Below are positions 7,829 to 15,211 of a stretch of DNA of 34,570 bases, piece after piece. Within the stretch, counting starts at the first letter, position 1. Every line of letters starts with the position of its first letter. Source of the DNA: Porticoccus sp. GTDB lineage: Bacteria; Pseudomonadota; Gammaproteobacteria; Pseudomonadales; Porticoccaceae. The position numbers and the translations under genes were made by a program. The notes beneath the pieces are model-generated. The model was not told the DNA's origin and made no database searches. It worked only from the letters and a program-made list of their open reading frames with translations. The stretch lies in the NCBI GenBank assembly GCA_002707685.1, contig PANQ01000035.1, forward strand, positions 73,288-107,857, read 5' to 3'.

Positions 7829-9607
7829 ATGACAGTTTACAGAGCACCCACAGCCGACATGACCTTTTTGCTCAATCACGTTTTGGCGATAAATGAGATC
7901 GCGGCATTGCCGGGTTTTGAAGATGCCACCCCGGATATGGTGGACGCTATCCTGACTGAAGCCGCGCGCTTTTTTGGCGAAGTGGTCGCTCCGACCAACC
8001 AGCCCGCAGACGCGCAGGGAACCCGGCTCGATGGCACGACGGTCCTCACTGCACCGGTACTGGACGGCATTTATCAGCAGATGCTGGCAGCCGGGTGGAT
8101 GGGTTTGGCCGCCGATGTAGATTTTGGTGGTCAGGGTATGCCTGGCGTGCTGTCCATCGCCGTTGATGAGATGAGCCAGTCTGCCAATATGGCGTTCGGT
8201 TTGTGCCCCATGCTGACCAAAGGTGTGGTCACAGCCCTGAGTATTTATGGCAGCGACGAACAAAAGGCTTTTTACCTGCCGCGACTTATCTCCGGTGAAT
8301 GGAGTGGCACCATGAACCTGACGGAGTCTCAGGCTGGCTCAGATCTGGCCGCAGTGCGCACCAAAGCCACGCCCAATGGCGACCATTATCTGCTTAGTGG
8401 CCAAAAGATTTTCATCACCTGGGGCGATCATGAGTACACGGATAACATTATTCATCTGGTGTTAGCCAGAACTCCGGATGCCCCGGCCGGGGTCAAGGGC
8501 ATCTCCCTTTTTCTGGTGCCCAAGTATCAGTTCAAGGACGATGGCACGCGCGGTGAGCGCAACGATGTCTATTGCGTTGGGCTTGAACACAAGATGGGTA
8601 TTCATGCGAGCCCCACCTGCACGCTTGCGTTCGGTGATAACGGTGGCGCAGTGGGCTATCTGATCGGTGAGGAAAACCAGGGCCTGGTCTACATGTTTGC
8701 CATGATGAATGAGGCACGCCTCGCCGTTGGCTTGCAGGGTGTCGCTGTCAGTGAGCGTGCCTATCAGCAAGCGGTGGCTTTTGCCAAAGAGCGGATTCAG
8801 GGCGCGATACCGGGTAAAAACGGGGTTGCCATCATTCATCACCCGGATGTCCGCCGTATGCTGATGCAAATGCGTGCCCTGACTGAAGGTGCCCGTGCCA
8901 TGGCCTATTCTGCATTGGCCCACGAAGATCGTGCCCATAAACTGGAGGGTCAGGAGCAGAGCCGCTATCACCAGCGGCGGGTTGATCTTTTGACGCCGCT
9001 GGTAAAGGGATGGTGCACAGAAATCAGTCTGGAGGTCGCGTCCCTTGGCATACAGGTGCACGGTGGTATGGGCTACGTGGAAGAGACTGGCGCTGCCCAA
9101 CATCTGAGAGATGCTCGAATTCTGCCGATTTACGAGGGTACTAATGGTATTCAGGCCATGGATCTGGTGGGGCGTAAAATTGCCAGGGATCAGGGGTTGG
9201 GCGCAATGGAGTTGATCAAGGATCTCCACCCTGTGCTGCGAGAGGTCGGCAATGCTGACTTGCCGGTAATCGCCGAGTCTTTATCGGCGTCGCTGGCTGA
9301 TTTAAAAGAAGCGGTCGAAGTGCTTCTTGCCAGTGCGGCCGATGAAAACTGGGCTGCACCGGGTGCCATGGCGCATAACCTGCTCATGTTAATGGGCACC
9401 TGTGTGGCCGGAGCCATGCTGGCAAAAAGCGCCGTCGCGGCCTCTAAATTACAAAAAGCGGACAATGGAAACCCGCTTTTCAATAGCAGCAAACTGACCA
9501 CAGCCAATTTTTTTGCAGAGCATGTTCTGCCGAGAACGGCCTCTTATCTGGCGGCGGTCAAGGCGGGTTCCGACTCGGTAATGGCGCTGGATATCGACGC
9601 ATTCTGA
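7829..9607 (+). CDS. Long-form acyl-CoA dehydrogenase (about 590 residues)
   Basis: The 592-residue FAD enzyme oxidises an acyl-CoA to the 2-enoyl-CoA and passes electrons to electron-transferring flavoprotein. The FAD-binding pattern LTESQAGSDLAAVRTKA follows the N-terminal helical domain, and the catalytic base is Glu436 in IYEGTNGIQ. A further C-terminal domain of about 120 residues marks the long class, which contains fatty-acid dehydrogenases and also DmdC, the 3-methylmercaptopropionyl-CoA dehydrogenase of marine sulfur metabolism. Sequence motifs alone do not separate these, and no other dmd or fad gene is nearby, so I leave the substrate open. AGAAGG lies about 9 bases before ATG 7829. 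It is convergent with the LysR gene, with 30 bases between stops and no hairpin there. Confidence 0.93.
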   Translation: MTVYRAPTADMTFLLNHVLAINEIAALPGFEDATPDMVDAILTEAARFFGEVVAPTNQPADAQGTRLDGTTVLTAPVLDGIYQQMLAAGWMGLAADVDFGGQGMPGVLSIAVDEMSQSANMAFGLCPMLTKGVVTALSIYGSDEQKAFYLPRLISGEWSGTMNLTESQAGSDLAAVRTKATPNGDHYLLSGQKIFITWGDHEYTDNIIHLVLARTPDAPAGVKGISLFLVPKYQFKDDGTRGERNDVYCVGLEHKMGIHASPTCTLAFGDNGGAVGYLIGEENQGLVYMFAMMNEARLAVGLQGVAVSERAYQQAVAFAKERIQGAIPGKNGVAIIHHPDVRRMLMQMRALTEGARAMAYSALAHEDRAHKLEGQEQSRYHQRRVDLLTPLVKGWCTEISLEVASLGIQVHGGMGYVEETGAAQHLRDARILPIYEGTNGIQAMDLVGRKIARDQGLGAMELIKDLHPVLREVGNADLPVIAESLSASLADLKEAVEVLLASAADENWAAPGAMAHNLLMLMGTCVAGAMLAKSAVAASKLQKADNGNPLFNSSKLTTANFFAEHVLPRTASYLAAVKAGSDSVMALDIDAF

Positions 9608-9637
9608 TCGTCGTCTACAAGTGCTGACTGCGAACTT

Positions 9638-10507
9638 TTAAGGGTTGGCGTCCAGCAACCGCAAAAAAGCCTTGCCGGCATTGGACAGGCTTTTTTCGCG
9701 GTGGTGGATGTAACCGAGTTGGCGCTCAATGGTAATGCCGGGCAGTTCGATGATTCGGATGCCGGGCTCTACCATGCTGATGGGTAGCAGGCTCCAGCCG
9801 AGACTGATGCTGACCATCATCTTGATGGTCTCCAGGTAGTTGGTGGTCATGGTGGTTGGCAGAGGTATGCCATGCTGCTCAAACACGTTGCGAAGCATCC
9901 GGCCTGTGTAGGTTCCCGGTCCCGGAAGGATTGCCGGGTAACGTCGCAGGGTTTCGAGTGTCACCTGGGGTTCTTTCAGCAGGCTGTGATCATCCGCCAC
10001 CATGAAAGCCAGCTCATCAGGCCAGATGATACGTGATTCGATCTTGGGGTGGGGCTGTGGCGCCAGGGTGATGACAGCCACTTCAAACCTGCCCTGTAAA
10101 ATCCCATCATAGGCTTTTTCTGAATCCATAAAATCCACCTCCATGGTCACGGAGGGGTGGTGTTGGGCGAATTGTTTCAGAACCGGTGGCAAACGGTGCA
10201 GTCCGATATGATGGCTGATGGCCAGCCGCAATCGGCCGGCAATATCTCCGGAGAGGTCGCTGATGGCCTGTTGTGTGTCTGCAACCTCCCCTAGGATACG
10301 GGAGGCTCTGGGAAGGAGTGCTTCCCCCGCCTCGGTCAGGGTGACTGATCGGGCAATCCGGTCAAATAACCGGCATTTCAGTTTTTCCTCAAGCAGCGCA
10401 ATCCGTTTGCTGACGGCGGGTTGTGTCAGATGAATGCGCTCGGCCGCAGTTGAAAATGATCCCGTCTCGGCCACAGCTATAAACGATTCAAGTAATTGGG
10501 TATCCAT
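9638..10507 (-). CDS. LysR-family regulator divergent from leuCDB
   Basis: The 289-residue protein has the LysR winged helix-turn-helix at residues 1 to about 60 (SFSTAAERIHLTQPAVSKRI is the helix pair) and a two-lobed effector domain behind it. It is transcribed away from leuC across 114 bases to the leuC ATG, which in this family usually means control of the divergent gene, so leucine operon regulation is the likely role. The shared gap holds one good LysR-type palindrome placed for leuC activation and self-repression. ATG 10507 has no clear ribosome site and follows the predicted -10 element by 7 bases, so its mRNA may be leaderless. The effector is unknown; by analogy with IlvY-type regulators a pathway intermediate is plausible. 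Confidence 0.93.
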   Translation of the reverse strand: MDTQLLESFIAVAETGSFSTAAERIHLTQPAVSKRIALLEEKLKCRLFDRIARSVTLTEAGEALLPRASRILGEVADTQQAISDLSGDIAGRLRLAISHHIGLHRLPPVLKQFAQHHPSVTMEVDFMDSEKAYDGILQGRFEVAVITLAPQPHPKIESRIIWPDELAFMVADDHSLLKEPQVTLETLRRYPAILPGPGTYTGRMLRNVFEQHGIPLPTTMTTNYLETIKMMVSISLGWSLLPISMVEPGIRIIELPGITIERQLGYIHHREKSLSNAGKAFLRLLDANP

Positions 10508-10514
10508 GATGTCA

Positions 10515-10543
10515 AGTATACCTATTCCATATAAGAATCAAAA
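10515..10543 (-). promoter_or_regulatory. Predicted promoter of the LysR gene
   Basis: Read on the minus strand, TTTTGA (10543-10538) and TATACT (10520-10515) are separated by exactly 17 bases. Only 7 bases (TGACATC) lie between the -10 box and the ATG at 10507, so transcription should begin at or next to the start codon. The LysR-type palindrome at 10524-10538 fills most of the spacer, which would let the regulator block its own promoter. Confidence 0.55.
10524..10538. promoter_or_regulatory. LysR-type operator, ATTC-N7-GAAT
   Basis: The sequence ATTCCATATAAGAAT is an interrupted palindrome that contains the T-N11-A core typical of LysR recognition sites. Its centre (10531) is about 65 bases before the expected leuC transcription start (near 10596), the standard location of the LysR recognition site for activation. 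It is also inside the LysR-gene promoter spacer. Confidence 0.55.
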
Positions 10544-10560
10544 TTATAAAAAAGATGAAT

Positions 10561-10589
10561 TTGTGTTATTTGATGGCGATCCTTAAAAT
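10561..10589 (+). promoter_or_regulatory. Predicted leuC promoter
   Basis: TTGTGT (10561-10566) and TAAAAT (10584-10589) have a 17-base spacer, a good sigma-70 match. The start would be near 10596, leaving a 5' leader of only about 26 bases before leuC. That is too short for a leucine leader-peptide attenuator of the enteric type, so control probably acts at initiation. Confidence 0.6.
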
Positions 10590-10621
10590 ACTCGCAATGA
10601 TCAATTTTACTGGTGCATAAG

Positions 10622-12058
10622 ATGGCTGGAAAAACCCTTTACGATAAACTTTGGGACGCACACCTGGTGCAGCAGCGAGCAGACGGTTCTGCGCTACTGT
10701 ATATCGACCGTCATATTCTGCATGAGGTGACCTCGCCGCAGGCATTTGAGGGTTTGCGGTTGGCTGATCGCAGACCCTGGCGGCTGGATACAAATATTGC
10801 CACGCCTGACCACAATATATCGACAGACCGCGAAGAGCGTGCAGCGGGTGTGGATGCGATCCCGGATGAAACGTCCCGGATTCAGGTGAAGACGCTGGAT
10901 GAGAACTGTGAGTCTTTTGGTATCCGTGAATTTAAAATGAATGAAATGGGGCAGGGCATTGTGCATGTGATGGGCCCAGAACTCGGCGCTTCGCTGCCCG
11001 GTATGACCGTTGTCTGTGGTGATTCCCACACGGCGACCCATGGCGCATTTGCCTGTCTGGCCCATGGTATTGGAACTTCAGAAGTGGAACATGTGCTCGC
11101 TACCCAGTGCCTTGTGACCAAGAAAATGAAAAACCTGTTGATCCAGGTGGACGGTGAGCTGGGAACGGGCGTCACTGCGAAGGATGTGATCCTGGCCGTT
11201 ATCGGTGAGATAGGCACTGCCGGTGGAAACGGTTACGCCATTGAATTTGCCGGACAGGTTTTTCGTGATATGTCGATTGAGGGTCGCATGACCGTCTGCA
11301 ATATGGCTATTGAGGCGGGTGCCAGGGTGGGCATGGTGTCCGTTGACGATAAAACCATTGCCTATTTCAAGGGCCGCCGTTTTGCCCCGACCGGTGAAAT
11401 GTGGGACAGGGCTGTCAGTTATTGGCGGACACTGCAGAGTGATTCAGATGCCGTTTTTGATAAAACGGTCGTCATCAGTGGCAGTGATATCGTGCCGCAG
11501 GTCAGTTGGGGTACTTCGCCCGAGATGGTTGTCCCGGTTACGGGCAGCATCCCTCGCATTGAAGATGAGATGGATCCAGTCAAACGTCAGGCTATCGAAC
11601 ACGCATTGAAATATATGGGCCTGCAGGGCGGTAGTCCTGTGACCAGCATTCCTGTGGACCGGGTATTTATCGGTTCCTGTACCAATTCCCGTATTGAGGA
11701 TTTGCGGGCTGCAGCCGCGATTGCCGATGGTCGCAAGGTGGCGTCAACCGTCAAACAGGTGTTGGTTGTACCGGGTTCTCAAATGGTCAAGGCGCAGGCT
11801 GAATCTGAAGGGCTTGATCAAATATTTATCGAAGCAGGCATGGAGTGGCGAGAGCCCGGATGTTCCATGTGTCTGGCCATGAATGCCGATAAACTCGGCG
11901 CGGGCGAACACTGTGCTTCAACGTCCAATCGGAATTTTGAAGGGCGTCAGGGTAACGGTGGCCGCACTCATCTGCTTAGTCCAGCCATGGCCGCGGCTGC
12001 CGCTATTGCAGGGCATATTACAGATGTTCGTTCGTTGAAGCAGGGGAGCATGGCATGA
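10622..12058 (+). CDS. leuC: 3-isopropylmalate dehydratase large subunit
   Basis: With LeuD this enzyme isomerises 2-isopropylmalate to 3-isopropylmalate in leucine synthesis. The 478-residue protein has the aconitase-type cluster cysteines Cys353 (GSCTNSR), Cys414 and Cys417 ([10 protein letters not shown]), which bind a 4Fe-4S cluster. The substrate and cluster region motif [13 protein letters not shown] is present near residue 130. I take ATG 10622 as start because [14 protein letters not shown] is the usual N-terminus of this family; an in-frame GTG lies 9 bases earlier at 10613. No clear Shine-Dalgarno is visible. It is the first gene of leuCDB and overlaps leuD by four bases (ATGA). Confidence 0.97.
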   Translation: MAGKTLYDKLWDAHLVQQRADGSALLYIDRHILHEVTSPQAFEGLRLADRRPWRLDTNIATPDHNISTDREERAAGVDAIPDETSRIQVKTLDENCESFGIREFKMNEMGQGIVHVMGPELGASLPGMTVVCGDSHTATHGAFACLAHGIGTSEVEHVLATQCLVTKKMKNLLIQVDGELGTGVTAKDVILAVIGEIGTAGGNGYAIEFAGQVFRDMSIEGRMTVCNMAIEAGARVGMVSVDDKTIAYFKGRRFAPTGEMWDRAVSYWRTLQSDSDAVFDKTVVISGSDIVPQVSWGTSPEMVVPVTGSIPRIEDEMDPVKRQAIEHALKYMGLQGGSPVTSIPVDRVFIGSCTNSRIEDLRAAAAIADGRKVASTVKQVLVVPGSQMVKAQAESEGLDQIFIEAGMEWREPGCSMCLAMNADKLGAGEHCASTSNRNFEGRQGNGGRTHLLSPAMAAAAAIAGHITDVRSLKQGSMA

Positions 12059-12702
12059 AAGTGTTTACCGTACATAAAGGACTGGTGGCTCCTATGGACA
12101 GGGCCAACGTCGATACCGACATGATCATTCCAAAACAGTTTTTGAAGTCGATCAAGCGCACCGGGTTCGGTCCCAATCTGTTTGATGAATTGCGTTACCT
12201 CGATGAGGGTCAACCTGGACAGAGTGGTCGCGAAAGACCTCTCAATCCGGATTTTCCGCTCAACTGGTCTCGCTATCAGGGGGCTTCCATCCTGTTGGCT
12301 CGAGAAAACTTTGGTTGTGGTTCCAGTCGTGAACATGCGCCGTGGGCTCTGGAGGACTATGGGTTCAGGGTGATTATCGCTCCCAGTTATGCCGATATAT
12401 TCTTCAATAATTGCTTTAAAAATGGATTACTTCCTATTGTTTTAAATGAAAATATTGTTAGTAATTTGTTTCGTGAGGCTGAACAGAATCCTGGCTATCA
12501 GTTGACCGTGGATCTGCCTCGCCAACGGTTGATCAAACCAGATGGCGAAGAACTCTCCTTTGAGATTGACCCGTTTTATAAGCAGTGTTTGCTGGAAGGG
12601 CTGGATGAAATTGGTCTGACCCTCAAACAGGCTGATGCCATTCATGCCTATGAGGCACAGCATGAGATAGATTGTCCATGGCTGTTTCATGCCATTAAAT
12701 AA
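12055..12702 (+). CDS. leuD: 3-isopropylmalate dehydratase small subunit
   Basis: The 215-residue swivel-domain partner of LeuC carries substrate-recognition residues and completes the dehydratase. The family signature is visible as [15 protein letters not shown] near residues 83-97, and [12 protein letters not shown] near residue 22. It starts inside the leuC stop (ATGA overlap), so the two subunits are made by coupled translation. The stop is 12 bases before leuB. The length is slightly above the E. coli protein (201), from a longer C-terminal part. Confidence 0.97.
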   Translation: MKVFTVHKGLVAPMDRANVDTDMIIPKQFLKSIKRTGFGPNLFDELRYLDEGQPGQSGRERPLNPDFPLNWSRYQGASILLARENFGCGSSREHAPWALEDYGFRVIIAPSYADIFFNNCFKNGLLPIVLNENIVSNLFREAEQNPGYQLTVDLPRQRLIKPDGEELSFEIDPFYKQCLLEGLDEIGLTLKQADAIHAYEAQHEIDCPWLFHAIK

Positions 12703-12714
12703 AGGATTCCTGAG

Positions 12715-13788
12715 GTGAGTAGAAAAGTACTGATATTAAAGGGAGACCATATTGGCCCCGAAATTGTTAACGAAGCCCTTAAGGTGCTGCATCGCATTGA
12801 TGAAAGGTTCCATCTCGGCCTGCAATTTGAAGAGGGCCTGTTGGGTGGTGCCGCCTACGATACAGTAGGGGACCCCTGCCCTGAAACGACCCTGGAAAAA
12901 GCCCGTCAGAGTGATGCCGTTTTGATGGGCTCAGTCGGGGGACCTGAGTGGGATGGGGTTGACAGGCAGTTACGTCCCGAGAAAGGTTTGCTCAAATTGC
13001 GTTCAAGCCTGGGGTTGTTCGGTAATCTGCGGCCTGCGATTCTCTACCCCCAGCTGGCAGGGGCCTCGTCTCTGAAGCCGGAAATTGTGTCTGGCCTGGA
13101 CATCCTGATTGTTCGTGAGTTAACGGGTGGCATCTATTTCGGTGAGCCCAGAGGTATCCGGGTGCTGGAAAATGGTGAGCGCGAGGGCTTCAACACCTAT
13201 AAATATTCGGAATCTGAAATTGTTCGTATCGGCAAGCTGGCATTTGAGGCCGCCAGAGTGCGCAACCGCCGGGTCTGTTCCGTGGACAAGGCCAACGTGC
13301 TGGAGGCCACTATTCTCTGGCGAGAAGTGATGCAAGCGCTGGCAAGTGACTATCCGGACGTAGAGCTGAGTCACATGTATGTGGATAATGCTGCCATGCA
13401 GCTGATCAAGGCGCCCAAGCAGTTTGATGTGATTGTCACTGGCAATATGTTTGGTGACATCCTGTCAGATGCGGCTGCGATGTTAACCGGTTCGATAGGC
13501 ATGCTGCCCTCCGCTTCGCTCGACAGGAACCGCAAAGGCCTCTATGAACCCTGTCATGGTTCAGCGCCAGATATTACCGGGCTGGGCATTGCCAATCCTC
13601 TCGCAACCATACTCTCCGCTGCAATGATGCTGCGTTACTCACTGCAGGCGCCGGAGGCCGCCGTTGCGATTGAACAGGCTGTGAGCGCCGTGTTGGATAA
13701 TGGACTGCGTACGTCAGACATCTATACTGAAGGCACCCGAAAGGTGAGCACCGCTGAAATGGGTGATGCGGTAGCAGCAGCACTCTGA
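12715..13788 (+). CDS. leuB: 3-isopropylmalate dehydrogenase
   Basis: The NAD-dependent enzyme oxidises and decarboxylates 3-isopropylmalate to 2-oxoisocaproate. It has 357 residues and starts at GTG 12715 with AAGGA 8 bases upstream. Active-site elements are in place: the arginines in [17 protein letters not shown], Arg in [11 protein letters not shown] with its Tyr, Lys in [10 protein letters not shown], and the aspartates of YVDNA and [11 protein letters not shown]. One oddity is the N-terminal loop, which reads [10 protein letters not shown] instead of the usual LPGDGIGPEI (Lys9 and His12 for Pro and Gly). The loop after the catalytic aspartates is followed by [12 protein letters not shown], as expected. 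It is the last gene of leuCDB. Confidence 0.97.
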   Translation: MSRKVLILKGDHIGPEIVNEALKVLHRIDERFHLGLQFEEGLLGGAAYDTVGDPCPETTLEKARQSDAVLMGSVGGPEWDGVDRQLRPEKGLLKLRSSLGLFGNLRPAILYPQLAGASSLKPEIVSGLDILIVRELTGGIYFGEPRGIRVLENGEREGFNTYKYSESEIVRIGKLAFEAARVRNRRVCSVDKANVLEATILWREVMQALASDYPDVELSHMYVDNAAMQLIKAPKQFDVIVTGNMFGDILSDAAAMLTGSIGMLPSASLDRNRKGLYEPCHGSAPDITGLGIANPLATILSAAMMLRYSLQAPEAAVAIEQAVSAVLDNGLRTSDIYTEGTRKVSTAEMGDAVAAAL

Positions 13789-13801
13789 GGCGTGCTTTAA
13801 A

Positions 13802-13831
13802 TTAAAGTAATTTCTCTAATGAATTTATAAT
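13802..13831 (+). promoter_or_regulatory. Predicted asd promoter
   Basis: TTAAAG (13802-13807) and a perfect TATAAT (13826-13831) are spaced by 18 bases. The -10 element ends 12 bases before the asd ATG, giving a very short leader. The 55-base gap after leuB is strikingly AT-rich compared with the genes around it. Confidence 0.45.
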
Positions 13832-13843
13832 AGGTTGAATTAA

Positions 13844-14959
13844 ATGAATAAAGTTGGTTTTGTAGGTTGGCGAGGAATGGTGGGTTCGGTCCTGATGGAC
13901 CGCATGCAGCAGGAGAATGACTTCGCTCTAATCGAGCCCATATTCTTTACGACTTCCCAGTTGGGGCAGCCCGGCCCTCAGGTCGGCGTCGATGTTCCGC
14001 CGTTACAGGATGCCAATGATGTCGAATCACTGGCAAAAATGGACATTATCATTACCTGTCAGGGAGGCGATTACACCAAAGCGGTGTACCCGCAGTTGCG
14101 AAACGCTGGTTGGCGGGGCTACTGGATTGATGCCGCCTCTGCGTTGCGGATGGCCGATGATGCGCTGATTGTTCTGGACCCGGTTAATCTGTCTGTGATT
14201 AAAGATGGCATCGGTCGTGGGGTCAAAAACTTTATCGGTGGCAATTGTACCGTCAGCCTGATGCTGATGGCGATGGGCGGCTTGTTCAATAAAGGATTGG
14301 TAGAGTGGACCTCAGCCATGACGTATCAAGCGGCATCCGGCGCGGGTGCACAGAATATGCGTGAACTGATTGCCCAAATGGGCGCTATCGAACACTCGGT
14401 GGCACCAGAACTTGCCGATCCTGCCTCTGCAATTCTTGAGATTGATCAAAAAGTTGCGGCTGCCATGCGTAGTAGCTCACTGCCGACGGATCATTTTGGC
14501 GCACCGTTAGCGGGTAGCCTGTTGCCCTGGATTGATGTGCAGTTGGAGAGCGGACAAAGCAAGGAGGAGTGGAAAGGCCAGGCTGAAACCAATAAGGTTC
14601 TAGGCCGCTCTGGTAATACGATGATTCCGGTTGACGGCATCTGTGTCCGTATCGGTGCGATGCGTTGTCACAGTCAGGCGTTGACCGTAAAGCTGGCTCA
14701 GGATGTGCCCCTGGATGAAATAGAGTCCATCATTGCCGAGTCCAATGATTGGGTTAAGGTTGTGCCCAATGAACGTGAGGCATCGCTGCGAGAATTGACG
14801 CCAGCGGCGGTTAACGGTCATATGCATGTGCCGGTAGGGCGATTGCGTAAAATGAATATGGGTAGTCAATACCTATCTGCTTTTACAGTTGGCGACCAGC
14901 TTTTATGGGGCGCAGCGGAACCACTGCGTCGGATGTTGCGCATATTACTGGAAGCCTGA
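13844..14959 (+). CDS. asd: Aspartate-semialdehyde dehydrogenase
   Basis: This NADP-dependent enzyme reduces aspartyl phosphate to aspartate semialdehyde, the branch point to lysine (and peptidoglycan diaminopimelate), threonine and methionine. The 371-residue length and the start [17 protein letters not shown] match the Gram-negative type. The nucleophile is Cys135 in GGNCTVSLM, the same number as in E. coli Asd. The Arg and His of the substrate pocket are seen in [14 protein letters not shown] near residues 268-281. It probably has its own promoter and ends at a clear hairpin terminator, so it can be expressed apart from leuCDB and fimV. Confidence 0.97.
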   Translation: MNKVGFVGWRGMVGSVLMDRMQQENDFALIEPIFFTTSQLGQPGPQVGVDVPPLQDANDVESLAKMDIIITCQGGDYTKAVYPQLRNAGWRGYWIDAASALRMADDALIVLDPVNLSVIKDGIGRGVKNFIGGNCTVSLMLMAMGGLFNKGLVEWTSAMTYQAASGAGAQNMRELIAQMGAIEHSVAPELADPASAILEIDQKVAAAMRSSSLPTDHFGAPLAGSLLPWIDVQLESGQSKEEWKGQAETNKVLGRSGNTMIPVDGICVRIGAMRCHSQALTVKLAQDVPLDEIESIIAESNDWVKVVPNEREASLRELTPAAVNGHMHVPVGRLRKMNMGSQYLSAFTVGDQLLWGAAEPLRRMLRILLEA

Positions 14960-14966
14960 CGGTTGA

Positions 14967-15024
14967 AAATCGGCCCGCATCGTGTTCAGGGCAGCATTAA
15001 CTGCATTGAACAGGGGCCGGTTTT
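14967..15024 (+). terminator. Rho-independent-like terminator after asd
   Basis: A branched-free composite hairpin begins 8 bases after the asd stop. The outer stem is 14967-14976 with 15014-15023 (10 pairs, one G-U), the middle stem is TGTTCA/TGAACA (14983-14988 with 15007-15012), and the inner stem is GCAG/CTGC (14991-14994 with 15001-15004). The 3' side runs into TTTTG. The upper part has an asymmetric internal loop of 6 against 1, so the lower GC-rich stem and T run do most of the work. Confidence 0.6.
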
Positions 15025-15144
15025 GTGCAATCGGTCATAGTTCAGGTTGATCAGTTCGGTTATTTGTCGATATTTGGTTGTCATGGCAGTTGAACAATTC
15101 TTATTAGTCATAAATACTTGCAGACGGAACCTAATAAGGTGTGA

Positions 15145-15184
15145 ACAGTTTTCTGAAAAGTTTCAGACCCGGGCAGGAAACTGT
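15145..15184 (+). promoter_or_regulatory. Two mutually exclusive hairpins in the fimV leader
   Basis: Stem A pairs 15145-15155 with 15174-15184 over 11 pairs with one G-U. Stem B is the perfect palindrome TCTGAAA-AG-TTTCAGA (15152-15167), which as RNA forms about six pairs around AAGU. They share bases 15152-15155, so only one can form at a time. They end 27 bases before the fimV ATG. As DNA, the palindrome could instead be an operator. Confidence 0.4.
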
Positions 15185-15211
15185 CTCACAAAGTAAAACA
15201 GGGAATATCCT

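Noticed and set aside
8462-9229. 255-codon minus-strand frame inside the acyl-CoA dehydrogenase gene
   Set aside because: Lies wholly opposite a conserved enzyme core; His and Thr-rich sequence typical of antisense frames.
10590-10621. Leucine leader peptide and attenuator before leuC
   Set aside because: The leader is about 26 bases, with no run of Leu codons and no terminator hairpin.
13795-13807. CTTTAA-A-TTAAAG palindrome after leuB as a terminator
   Set aside because: Only A and T in the inner stem, too weak for a terminator, and it overlaps the better supported asd promoter.
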